From a bacterium (GTDB lineage: Bacteria; Patescibacteriota; Minisyncoccia; Phycocordibacterales; Phycocordibacteraceae), in assembly GCA_021781865.1 (NCBI GenBank), contig JAJXVZ010000022.1:1-8855 (forward strand): a stretch of DNA of 8,855 nucleotides, written 5' to 3'. Positions 1 through 6,322 of the stretch are shown in pieces. The stretch's first letter is position 1. Every line of letters starts with the position of its first letter. The notes under the pieces are model-generated. The model did no database searches, had not been told where the DNA came from, and was given only the letters and a program-made list of their open reading frames with translations. A program made the position numbers and the translations under genes.

Positions 1-77
1 AGTGGAGCAAAGAAAATTCCAACCGCAAATGAAGCCGTTGCAGGGACAAAGACCTTTATAATGTTTAAGGCAATCAT
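1..77 (-). CDS. mraY: Probable phospho-MurNAc-pentapeptide transferase MraY, N-terminus only
   Basis: An ATG at 77 opens a frame that runs off the window edge after 25 codons. The peptide begins MIALNIIKVFVPATASF and continues as a hydrophobic stretch ending in FFAPL. This fits a first transmembrane helix, and the 'IIKVFV...FAVGIFFAPL' pattern resembles MraY N-termini from Patescibacteria as I remember them. MraY is the integral membrane enzyme that makes lipid I by joining UDP-MurNAc-pentapeptide to undecaprenyl phosphate. The start overlaps the end of the carboxypeptidase gene by 4 nt (ATGA), a typical translational-coupling arrangement, and no Shine-Dalgarno is visible. A cell-wall neighbour supports the call, but 25 residues cannot prove it; another polytopic membrane protein is possible. 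Confidence 0.45.
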   Translation of the reverse strand, partial: MIALNIIKVFVPATASFAVGIFFAP

Positions 78-1027
78 AAGGACGGCATACCCGCGAAGTG
101 TGCGAGAGTTGCATCGACGAGCGCCATACCGTCAGTAAAACGAGCCTTTAGCGAGGAACCGAGAACGACAATAGCGACTGGGTGTCCAATACCGACATCA
201 AAGACGAGAGCGAGGTTCCCTCCCGCAAGGTCGGTATAACCAGTTTTAGAAAGCAAGAGATGGGGTATGGCGTTAACTTCAGGATCGGTATTTTTCACTC
301 TGAAAAATACTCCGTCTGTTGATGTTGCTTGCGCAAATCTGTGGGTTGTCGCCGCTGCAACTGTCGGCGCTTCAGCTACAAACGCGCCGGCAAGACGGGC
401 GAGATCTATCGCAGAACCATAGCCACCTGAGACAGCCGTGTTCATATCAAGACCATTGCCGTCGACCGCATAAGTCTGCGTGAGGTCAAGTGCGGTGGCA
501 ACTCCCGCGAGAGTTTCATGCAGAGTACGATTTTCCTGTGCAGCAGTTGCTTCGGCAATTGCCGCAGCCCCATCATTTAAGGAAGCTGTCAGCGTGATGC
601 GCGCGAGACTAGCAAGCGCAAATATTTGCCCCGCATGGAAAGCATGCGGTTCGCTCAGGTGAGTAACATTAGCGGGAATTGTAATCGGTGTGTTTGGCGA
701 AAATTCGGAAAATGCCGCATACATTGTAAGAAGTTTTGTGAGTGAAGCCAGAGGGAGTTGTGCATATGCGTTTTTTGCATACAGAATCTTCTTTGTTGCC
801 AGATCATAGACAACGGCTGCCTTTGCCTCGATCGGGATCCGGGAAAATGCACTTGGTGCAATCGGGGTCGCAATCGTGATTGGTGTCGCGGGAGATTTTT
901 TTGCCACTCCGGTCAATGGTATAAAAATGAAGAGCGTAAGAATTCCGGAAGCGAAAAGGATTCCGATACCGATCTCACGCATAGTACGAGTGCGCTGGGC
1001 AAGTCTCTGGAGTTCAACAGAATCCAT
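74..1027 (-). CDS. D-alanyl-D-alanine carboxypeptidase, peptidase S11 family
   Basis: A 317-aa low-molecular-weight penicillin-binding protein that trims the terminal D-Ala of peptidoglycan stem peptides outside the membrane. An N-terminal hydrophobic segment at about residues 18-40 is a signal anchor. The three active-site motifs are in order: SLTK (Ser95 nucleophile, Lys98), SLN (149-151) and KTG (261-263). The protein ends about 55 residues after KTG, so the second beta-rich domain and C-terminal amphipathic anchor of PBP5-type enzymes are absent; membrane attachment must be N-terminal. I chose the ATG at 1027 (MDSVELQ) because it lies 4 nt after the scpB stop; the frame stays open to 1126 inside scpB, but that extension is a scpB shadow. 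No Shine-Dalgarno is visible, so coupling to scpB translation is likely. The stop overlaps the next gene's ATG. Exact subtype (DacA/DacF-like) is not resolved. Confidence 0.9.
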   Translation of the reverse strand: MDSVELQRLAQRTRTMREIGIGILFASGILTLFIFIPLTGVAKKSPATPITIATPIAPSAFSRIPIEAKAAVVYDLATKKILYAKNAYAQLPLASLTKLLTMYAAFSEFSPNTPITIPANVTHLSEPHAFHAGQIFALASLARITLTASLNDGAAAIAEATAAQENRTLHETLAGVATALDLTQTYAVDGNGLDMNTAVSGGYGSAIDLARLAGAFVAEAPTVAAATTHRFAQATSTDGVFFRVKNTDPEVNAIPHLLLSKTGYTDLAGGNLALVFDVGIGHPVAIVVLGSSLKARFTDGMALVDATLAHFAGMPSL

Positions 1028-1031
1028 ATGA

Positions 1032-1568
1032 TTACACGGGAGAATCCAGCGCTTCTTTTTTTGCAGCGATTCGCAATTCAGCGGCACGCGGAAGATCCTC
1101 GATTCGCGCGATACCGAGATGCGCAAGTGTTTCAGTGGTTATGCTGTAGCGCATGCGGCGTTTATCTTGCGCGTCTTCCCTCCCCTCGATAAGACCACGC
1201 ATAAGTAACGTACGAAGAGAGGCAGAAGAGTTAACTCCGCGCGTCCAATCGATCTCACTGCGCGTGGCGCCTCCTTGGTATGCAATGACCGCAAGCGTTT
1301 CAAGGCTTGCTTTGCCAAGGTCGCGAGCAAGTTCGTTTTCCCGGAGCTTCCCGACAAAAGGGGCTGCCTCAGGCACAGTTCGTAGCTCCACCTCAGTAGC
1401 GGTTTCAATAAGAACAACCCCGCTTCCCTCAAGAAGGGTGGCGAGTGCTTTAAGCGCTATACTGAGCTCAGTATCTGTAAAATCAAGCAATGCGGTAAGC
1501 TGTTTCCTCGAAAGTGGTTCGCCAGAAGTGAAAAGCAGCGCATGAATGGTAGCTGGGGGGGTAAGCAT
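1032..1568 (-). CDS. scpB: Segregation and condensation protein B
   Basis: A 178-aa ScpB, the winged-helix dimer (kite subunit) that binds the ScpA kleisin in the SMC-ScpAB condensin and helps compact and segregate chromosomes. The family signature is clear: LETLAVIAY (89-97), TRSEIDWTRGV (102-112), LRTLLMRGLIE (118-128) and a YSITTETLAHLGI stretch (141-153) forming the second winged helix; residues 1-75 form the first. Length is normal for the family. The ATG at 1568 is preceded in frame by a TAG two codons upstream, so it is the most upstream ATG possible for this frame. The nearest Shine-Dalgarno-like run lies 22 nt upstream, unusually far. It follows scpA after 81 nt, and the carboxypeptidase begins 4 nt after its stop. 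Confidence 0.93.
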   Translation of the reverse strand: MLTPPATIHALLFTSGEPLSRKQLTALLDFTDTELSIALKALATLLEGSGVVLIETATEVELRTVPEAAPFVGKLRENELARDLGKASLETLAVIAYQGGATRSEIDWTRGVNSSASLRTLLMRGLIEGREDAQDKRRMRYSITTETLAHLGIARIEDLPRAAELRIAAKKEALDSPV

Positions 1569-1590
1569 AGTCTATATCATAATCGTGCTA

Positions 1591-1599
1591 CCCCTCCTC
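1591..1599 (-). promoter_or_regulatory. Shine-Dalgarno-like GAGGAGGGG, oddly placed before scpB
   Basis: This purine run matches the anti-Shine-Dalgarno very well but ends 22 nt before the scpB ATG at 1568. A closer ATG at 1580 sits 10 nt downstream of it, yet that frame reads ATG-ATA-TAG, a two-codon mini-ORF in the same frame as scpB. Upstream, ACCCCT at about 1632-1627 can pair with AGGGGT at 1595-1590, which could mask the site. Whether the run works as a ribosome site for scpB is uncertain. Confidence 0.4.
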
Positions 1600-1649
1600 G
1601 GCAATGTATTTCATAGGGCGTGTTATAGGGGTGCGTAACATAGAACGAT

Positions 1650-2396
1650 TTATCCGTATTTTGGGACTGAGGAGGCGGCAGTATGACTGATACGAATATC
1701 ACCATGGGTGTCAAATTGCTCTGCCGCGACAGCCCCTTGTTTTACAAGTTCAAGAAGCGCAAGAAAAGAAACGATAATTTCTACCCGCCTCTTCGCTTTA
1801 CCAGCAAATTCTTTAAAGGAGAGCGAGAGCGATTTCTGAACTCGTTTCGCGAGTTGATCCATCATTTCCTCGATAGTGACGAGTGGCTTCACGCGCGCTT
1901 TCGGCAACTCCTCAACTGTTTCTTCGCGCGTAGAGAGCACCCGTGCGAATATTTCGGCAAGCGCATTTGCCGAGAGATCTCTGGAGGGCGCGAAAATGAT
2001 CTCGGGAGTTCTCCAACCTGCTCGTACCATAACGGTTTTCCCATATATGCGTGAGAGCTCGCGTGCTGCTTCGCGTATCTTCTCGTATGCTGTAAGCCGA
2101 TTTTTTAAATCTTCGACATCCGCATGCTCCTCCTCAGTGAGTATAAGATCGGGAATAAGCGATTTTGATTTAATGAGCAGCAGTGTTGCAGCAATCTGAA
2201 TGAAATCTGCGGTTTCTTCAACCGGGAATGTCGCTTGTTCCTGTATATGTTGAATAAAGTCTTCAGTGATATGCGCAAGCGCAAGATCGTTTACCAAAAG
2301 TTTCCGCGACTCAATGAGGTCAAGTAGCATGTCAAATGGACCTTCGTAAGATCCAGTTTTAACTAGAAATCCTGTTTTTGCGGCTATGGTTTCCAT
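1650..2396 (-). CDS. scpA: Segregation and condensation protein A (kleisin)
   Basis: A 248-aa kleisin that bridges the SMC ATPase heads and recruits ScpB in bacterial condensin. The N-terminal hallmark YEGPFDMLLDLIE (17-29) corresponds to the family's F-E-G-P-L-D-L-L-L-x-L-I motif. AATLLLIKSKSLIP (69-82) is the second conserved helix, and the C-terminal winged helix (about 207-236, IIVSFLALLELVKQG ... GDIRI) binds the SMC head. The middle region, about 90-200, is charged and helical as expected for the ScpB-binding linker. The ATG at 2396 overlaps the end of pepA by 13 nt, with only a weak GAG a few bases before it, so translation is probably coupled to pepA. Size and domain order are normal. 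Confidence 0.93.
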   Translation of the reverse strand: METIAAKTGFLVKTGSYEGPFDMLLDLIESRKLLVNDLALAHITEDFIQHIQEQATFPVEETADFIQIAATLLLIKSKSLIPDLILTEEEHADVEDLKNRLTAYEKIREAARELSRIYGKTVMVRAGWRTPEIIFAPSRDLSANALAEIFARVLSTREETVEELPKARVKPLVTIEEMMDQLAKRVQKSLSLSFKEFAGKAKRRVEIIVSFLALLELVKQGAVAAEQFDTHGDIRISHTAASSVPKYG

Positions 2397-3793
2397 TGCT
2401 CAATAAAACGCACCAGGAGTCGTACGGGTGTCCCGGCGGCTCCTTTGGCAAGCTCGTCACCTGGCGCGGCGGTCATACGCGGCGCGATGTCTATATGGGC
2501 CCACGGGCAGTCGAGTTCTTTAGCAAATTGCCAAAGAAATATACCACCTTCAATTGCGCCGCCGTAACGTCCGGTTGCGCCGCTTGCCACGTTTGCCAGA
2601 TCAGCGAATGTGCCCTTAATCATAGTCTCGTATTCATCCCAGAGCGGAAGCCGCCAAATATAATCTCCAGATACCTCACCGTCGTGCAGGATCTTCTCCG
2701 CAAGAGAATCATTGCGTGTCATGAGTGCGCTTGCGTGAAGACCGAGTGCAGAAAGCGCTGCGCCGGTCAATGTTGCAACATCAATTACGACAGATGGTTT
2801 AAAACGTTTCGCGTAAGTAAGCGCATCCGCAAGGATGAGTCTGCCTTCGGCGTCTGTATTCAGTACCTCGATGGTTTTCTTTGAGAGAGACTTCAAAATG
2901 TCGCCGGGACGATATGCATTATTGCCAGGCATATTTTCCACCGCGGGTATGAGACCGATGACTGACTTTTTGAGTTTTAAACGTGCTGCAAGCGCGACGG
3001 CATAAATAACTGAAGCAGCTCCCGACATATCCATATGCATTTCGTAAATACTAGATGATGATTTCAGATTAAGGCCTCCGCTGTCGAAAGTAACGCCCTT
3101 GCCAGCGAATACTATCGGAGCGTCTTTCCCACCTTGGTATTCAAGAATCGTAAACGTGGGTGGAAGGGTGGAACCTTTTGCGACGCCAAGAATAGCACCC
3201 ATGCCGAGTCTGCGCATTTCTTTCTCACTCAATAGGGTTACTTTGACTGGCAAACCTTTTACTGCATCTTTAGCCGCCTTCGCAAGTACTTCTGGCGTCA
3301 TAGTGCCTCCCGGAGTATTAGCAAGTACACGACAATCGTTGATAGCCTTCCCTATCTCCTGCCCTTTCTGTATGTATTTCTTAAGGGTCAAGGAAAGACG
3401 GTCGTACAAAAGTATTTCCTCAACAAGGTGCCAACCTTCTTCAGGTTTTGTTTTTAAAAAATTGAATTCGAAATTCGCCATCTCAAAATTTTCTGCGGCG
3501 ATTTGCGCAAGGTCTTCCTGATTTTCTTTAAGAGCTAAGGGTTTAATAAGATCGTTGAATTGAATCGCGATTTTTTTTACTCGGTTCGTCTTTGCGACTT
3601 GAATAATCGAACGACATAGGAGTATGAACTTTCTTCGATTCATGTCTGCATACTTCCCCACACCGAATTCAAGCGTGTTTATTCCGCCCTCTCGCACAAA
3701 ACGTCGGACATTTTTCGATTCCTCAACGATACGTATACGTGTATATGCCTCTGATATGTCCTCCACGCCGCTCTCTTTGAAAGTAATTTTCAT
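2384..3793 (-). CDS. pepA: Leucyl aminopeptidase, peptidase M17
   Basis: A 469-aa cytosolic cysteinylglycine/leucine-type aminopeptidase that removes N-terminal residues from peptides, using two divalent metals in a hexamer. All catalytic residues of the family are present: K232 and D237 in GKGVTFDSGG, K244, D255 in MHMDMSGAA, and D314, E316 and R318 in NTDAEGR. Their spacing is identical to E. coli PepA (K270, D275, K282, D293, D352, E354, R356), so the enzyme should be active. The N-terminal 150 residues are the divergent non-catalytic domain. The ATG at 3793 follows the aspS stop after 4 nt, with no strong Shine-Dalgarno, and the 3' end overlaps scpA. In E. coli PepA is also a DNA-binding protein (Xer recombination, carAB control); nothing here tests that role. 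Confidence 0.94.
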   Translation of the reverse strand: MKITFKESGVEDISEAYTRIRIVEESKNVRRFVREGGINTLEFGVGKYADMNRRKFILLCRSIIQVAKTNRVKKIAIQFNDLIKPLALKENQEDLAQIAAENFEMANFEFNFLKTKPEEGWHLVEEILLYDRLSLTLKKYIQKGQEIGKAINDCRVLANTPGGTMTPEVLAKAAKDAVKGLPVKVTLLSEKEMRRLGMGAILGVAKGSTLPPTFTILEYQGGKDAPIVFAGKGVTFDSGGLNLKSSSSIYEMHMDMSGAASVIYAVALAARLKLKKSVIGLIPAVENMPGNNAYRPGDILKSLSKKTIEVLNTDAEGRLILADALTYAKRFKPSVVIDVATLTGAALSALGLHASALMTRNDSLAEKILHDGEVSGDYIWRLPLWDEYETMIKGTFADLANVASGATGRYGGAIEGGIFLWQFAKELDCPWAHIDIAPRMTAAPGDELAKGAAGTPVRLLVRFIEQWKP

Positions 3794-3797
3794 CGTG

Positions 3798-5189
3798 CTA
3801 TTTCTTCTTTTCGATCTTGAGGCCGAGTTCCTTGAGTTGTTTATCGGTGAGTGACTTCGGTGCTTTCATAACTGCAGTCTGTCCGCCGCGTGTCATTGGA
3901 AACGCCTGAACCTCGCGGAGCATCGTCTCTCCCGTAAGATTCATGACATTGCGCTCAATGCCAAGAGCGATTCCCCCGTGAGGGGGCGTACCATAACGGA
4001 ATGCTTTGAGCATGTGTCCGACGCGTTCCGTAAGTTCCTCCGTCGAGAAACCCAAAATTTTGTAGACCCCTTCTAGAATCTCTGGCTTATGTGCACGTAT
4101 GGAACCTCCGCCGGTTTCAAAACCATTGCAGACAAGATCGTATTGCGTTGTGCGTATGTCACCAATATGTTCCCCGCGCATGAGCCAATCAAGGTGTTCG
4201 GGAATCGGCATTGAAAATGGATTATGGGTAAAGGTCCATTTACCGGCATCATCTTTCTCAAAGAAAGGGAAATCTACGACCCATGCATAGGCAAGAATTC
4301 CTTTCTCTTTTTCCTCAGGTGTGCGCAGATCGAATTTATCGGCGCCGTATTTTTCTATCGCGTCTTGATATGAAATGCGTGGAAACGGCTTTTCTTTAAG
4401 GGTGTATCCCATAGATTCGATAACGGTTGTCACCAGACCCTCAATGGTCGCCATTACTTCGTCTCTCGTGACGAACGACATCTCAAGATCGAGCTGTGTA
4501 TGTTCGAAGCCACGATCGGCGCGTAGATCTTCGTCACGTATGGCACGTGCGATTTGAAAATATCGTTCAAAGCCGGCAGTCATGAGAAGCTGTTTGTATT
4601 GCTGGGGCGACTGCGGGAGTGCATAGAATTTCCCCGGATGGAGACGGGATGGAACAACAAAATCACGGGACCCCTCAGGAGTTGATTCGGTTAATAGCGG
4701 TGTCTCGATTTCAATGAATTCCCTCGAGAATAAATATTCTCTGGAGCGGCGAATAAATTCGCTGCGGATCTGCATATTCTTTTGCATCCGTTTTGAACGG
4801 AGATCGAGATAACGGTATTCAGCGCGAACAGCCTCATCAATGCCGTGCGTGTCTTCTAAGATATCGAACGGCATGGCGTCCGATGCGTTTAAAATTTCTA
4901 TAGCATGTATCTCAAGTTCTATATCACCGTTTTGACAATCGGTCTGTATATTCTTTTCCGGGCGTCTGTTTACGGTTCCTTCGACACGGACAACGTACTC
5001 ATTTCTGGTATCCTTTGCCACTCCCATTGCCACGCTCCCTGGAAGAACGATGCCTTGCACGAAACCGCTTCGATCGCGGAAGTCAAAAAAAACCATTTTC
5101 CCTTGATCGCGACGTATGTTCACCCAACCGAATATACAAACCTCTTTACCAACATTCGTTCCAAGATCACGTATGAGTGTACGTTGCAT
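3798..5189 (-). CDS. aspS: Aspartyl-tRNA synthetase, bacterial type without the GAD insertion
   Basis: A 463-aa class IIb synthetase that charges tRNA-Asp. The N-terminal OB anticodon-binding domain (about 1-105, GWVNIRRDQG) leads into the catalytic core: motif 1 near 160-172, the QSPQQYKQLLM aspartate/ATP region (193-203), motif 2 (RDEDLRADR, 218-226), GFETGGGSIRAH (356-367) and motif 3 (GIER, 410-413). Sequence style is bacterial, but bacterial AspRS is usually near 590 aa because a roughly 120-residue GAD domain sits between YGSDKPDLR and WVxDFP. Here YGADKFDLR (281-289) is followed after about 14 residues by VVDFPFF (304-310), so that domain is gone. I chose the ATG at 5189 (MQRTLIRDLG); the frame runs open to 5297, but that extension crosses a terminator and the M19 gene. 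No Shine-Dalgarno is seen. Discriminating versus non-discriminating specificity is unresolved. Confidence 0.95.
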   Translation of the reverse strand: MQRTLIRDLGTNVGKEVCIFGWVNIRRDQGKMVFFDFRDRSGFVQGIVLPGSVAMGVAKDTRNEYVVRVEGTVNRRPEKNIQTDCQNGDIELEIHAIEILNASDAMPFDILEDTHGIDEAVRAEYRYLDLRSKRMQKNMQIRSEFIRRSREYLFSREFIEIETPLLTESTPEGSRDFVVPSRLHPGKFYALPQSPQQYKQLLMTAGFERYFQIARAIRDEDLRADRGFEHTQLDLEMSFVTRDEVMATIEGLVTTVIESMGYTLKEKPFPRISYQDAIEKYGADKFDLRTPEEKEKGILAYAWVVDFPFFEKDDAGKWTFTHNPFSMPIPEHLDWLMRGEHIGDIRTTQYDLVCNGFETGGGSIRAHKPEILEGVYKILGFSTEELTERVGHMLKAFRYGTPPHGGIALGIERNVMNLTGETMLREVQAFPMTRGGQTAVMKAPKSLTDKQLKELGLKIEKKK

Positions 5190-5208
5190 AATGCGTATAC
5201 GATAACAT

Positions 5209-5239
5209 AAAAACGGCCGGAACACGGTATGTTCCGGCC
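5209..5239 (-). terminator. Rho-independent terminator after the M19 gene
   Basis: Read on the minus strand, a perfect 10-bp GC-rich stem (GGCCGGAACA / TGTTCCGGCC, 5239-5230 with 5224-5215) closes a 5-nt loop and is followed by G and then TTTTT (5213-5209). It begins 6 nt after the M19 stop codon. It also lies only 19 nt before the aspS ATG, so the downstream aspS promoter or leader must overlap or sit inside it. The plus strand is flanked by only a poor T-run on the other side, so termination is directional. Confidence 0.85.
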
Positions 5240-5245
5240 TGATAC

Positions 5246-6244
5246 TTACTTGTACGGCAATGTCCTTTTGAGGTATGCGAGGAAGTTCCCGCCGCATATC
5301 TTAGTGACCTTTTTCCCATCGTGGAAGGCCTCTTTAAGCCATTTTTCTACCACCATGAAAAAATGGCTACCCTCCATGATGATTTCCTCGTGTCTATCCG
5401 GGAAGTATTCCCCGAATGGTTTCTCGGATTCCAACATTTGCGTCATACGAGCAAAATGTTCTTTTGCCTGTGCCATCGTCATGTCGCGGTGAATGCAATC
5501 AGATCCAATTCCAACATGATCGATCCCGGCACCTGTCACGGCATTACTAACGTGACGAATGAATCTTTCGCGGAAATTCGACAAATTCGTTACCGGGCAT
5601 ATGAAAAAAGTCATGAGCGGTATACCGACGTACCCGTCCAGGGCAGATATCATCCCGATGATATCACTCGATATGTTCCGCGGATGTTCATACACCGTAC
5701 GAATGCCGGAGTGACTCGCGACTGGTTTTACAGGAAGCTTTTCACTGCAAATGAATTCCAGCGCATCCATCGCCGTTTGAGGTGATGCATGGGATATGTC
5801 GAGCGAAATCCCATGATCCGCAAACAAGGTGATTAGATTTCTTCCCTCCGCAGTAAGAGGGCCGTTTCTCTCAAACCCGCTTCCGTATTCGGTTTGACCT
5901 TTGTATGCGAGCGCCATGAACTTAATTCCCATATCTGCGAATTTCCGCACATCAGAACAGCGCCGCAGTTTCTTTGGTGCGTGCTGCATACCGAAGACGA
6001 CTCCCATATGTTCCGTATTTACGGGAATGTCACTTTTTCGACGAACATGAATCACATTCGGGTTGGCGAGCGTTATCTTTTTGAATCTCATGTGTTCCCG
6101 GAGAGCCTCATCCCGATCCTCAACCAGAGTAGATACGCTCGTTAAATGAATCACCGAAATGTTCGGTTGCTTCAAAGTATTCACTTTCGGATCTTTCCCC
6201 GGATTATCGAGAAACCCGAGAGAATCAGCATATTGCTTTCGCAC
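5246..6244 (-). CDS. Membrane dipeptidase-like protein, peptidase M19, atypical metal site
   Basis: A 332-aa amidohydrolase-fold protein. M19 enzymes (renal dipeptidase) cleave dipeptides, including L-D or D-amino-acid forms, with a two-zinc site. Family landmarks: GMQHA (85-89), GIKFMALAY (106-114), SLDISHAS with H152, VASHSGIRT with H178, HPRN with R189, GIGSD with D249, and the terminal ICGGNFLAYL. The classic N-terminal HxD zinc pair is not seen, the bridging Glu of GxEGG is Gln87, and the substrate-site His of LTLTH is Tyr114. These fit a GFQN/QLTYN-type subfamily that I remember rather than random decay. The GTG at 6244 is preferred over an upstream ATG at 6289 because GGGAGG lies 7 nt before it and the predicted transcript starts near 6289. 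No signal peptide, so probably cytosolic. It has its own promoter and terminator. Confidence 0.82.
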   Translation of the reverse strand: MRKQYADSLGFLDNPGKDPKVNTLKQPNISVIHLTSVSTLVEDRDEALREHMRFKKITLANPNVIHVRRKSDIPVNTEHMGVVFGMQHAPKKLRRCSDVRKFADMGIKFMALAYKGQTEYGSGFERNGPLTAEGRNLITLFADHGISLDISHASPQTAMDALEFICSEKLPVKPVASHSGIRTVYEHPRNISSDIIGMISALDGYVGIPLMTFFICPVTNLSNFRERFIRHVSNAVTGAGIDHVGIGSDCIHRDMTMAQAKEHFARMTQMLESEKPFGEYFPDRHEEIIMEGSHFFMVVEKWLKEAFHDGKKVTKICGGNFLAYLKRTLPYK

Positions 6245-6251
6245 GGTAATA

Positions 6252-6257
6252 CCTCCC
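6252..6257 (-). promoter_or_regulatory. Shine-Dalgarno GGGAGG fixing the GTG start of the M19 gene
   Basis: GGGAGG ends 7 nt before GTG (6244-6242). This is the only strong, correctly spaced ribosome-binding site in the window, and it decides the start of the M19 gene. Confidence 0.85.
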
Positions 6258-6267
6258 ATTAAATGAA

Positions 6268-6292
6268 CAAACCCCTCTATGAGGGCCATTTG
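6268..6292 (-). other. Leader hairpin in the M19 5' untranslated region
   Basis: On the minus strand CCCTC (6285-6281) pairs with GAGGG (6277-6273) around an ATA loop, and outer CAAA/TTTG arms can extend it across a small internal loop. It lies between the predicted transcription start and the ribosome site. It is too weak and lacks a clean T-run (TTTGTTCATTT) to call a terminator of trpS, although weak termination there is possible. Confidence 0.35.
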
Positions 6293-6294
6293 CT

Positions 6295-6322
6295 ATTTTA
6301 TAATAATAAACTTAAAAGTCAA
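6295..6322 (-). promoter_or_regulatory. Sigma70-type promoter for the M19 gene
   Basis: TTGACT (6322-6317, five of six to the -35 consensus) is followed by a 16-nt AT-rich spacer and TAAAAT (6300-6295, five of six to the -10 consensus). The -35 box contains the trpS stop codon TGA. The predicted start point near 6289 gives a leader of about 45 nt. This is the best promoter-like sequence I find in the window. Confidence 0.65.

Noticed and set aside
1028..1126. Longer carboxypeptidase frame starting at 1126
   Set aside because: The extra residues come from within scpB in another frame, and the signal anchor is complete from the ATG at 1027.
758..1192. Open frame of 144 codons on the plus strand
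   Set aside because: It lies antisense to the carboxypeptidase N-terminus and scpB end; its peptide is Cys/Trp-rich and has no recognisable domain, while both opposite genes are clear.
1588..1641. 17-codon ORF between scpA and scpB as a gene
   Set aside because: No ribosome site, no recognised peptide; kept only as part of the scpB leader observation.
2378..2884. Plus-strand open frame of 168 codons with many Cys
   Set aside because: Antisense to the catalytic part of pepA, whose metal ligands are intact; the Cys content is a by-product of the opposite codons.
5190..5297. Longer aspS frame starting at 5297
   Set aside because: It would cross the M19 3' end and the terminator hairpin; the family N-terminus MQRTLIRDLG begins at 5189.
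6245..6289. Upstream ATG at 6289 as the M19 start
   Set aside because: It coincides with the predicted transcript start, its codons run through the leader hairpin, and GGGAGG is ideally placed for GTG at 6244.
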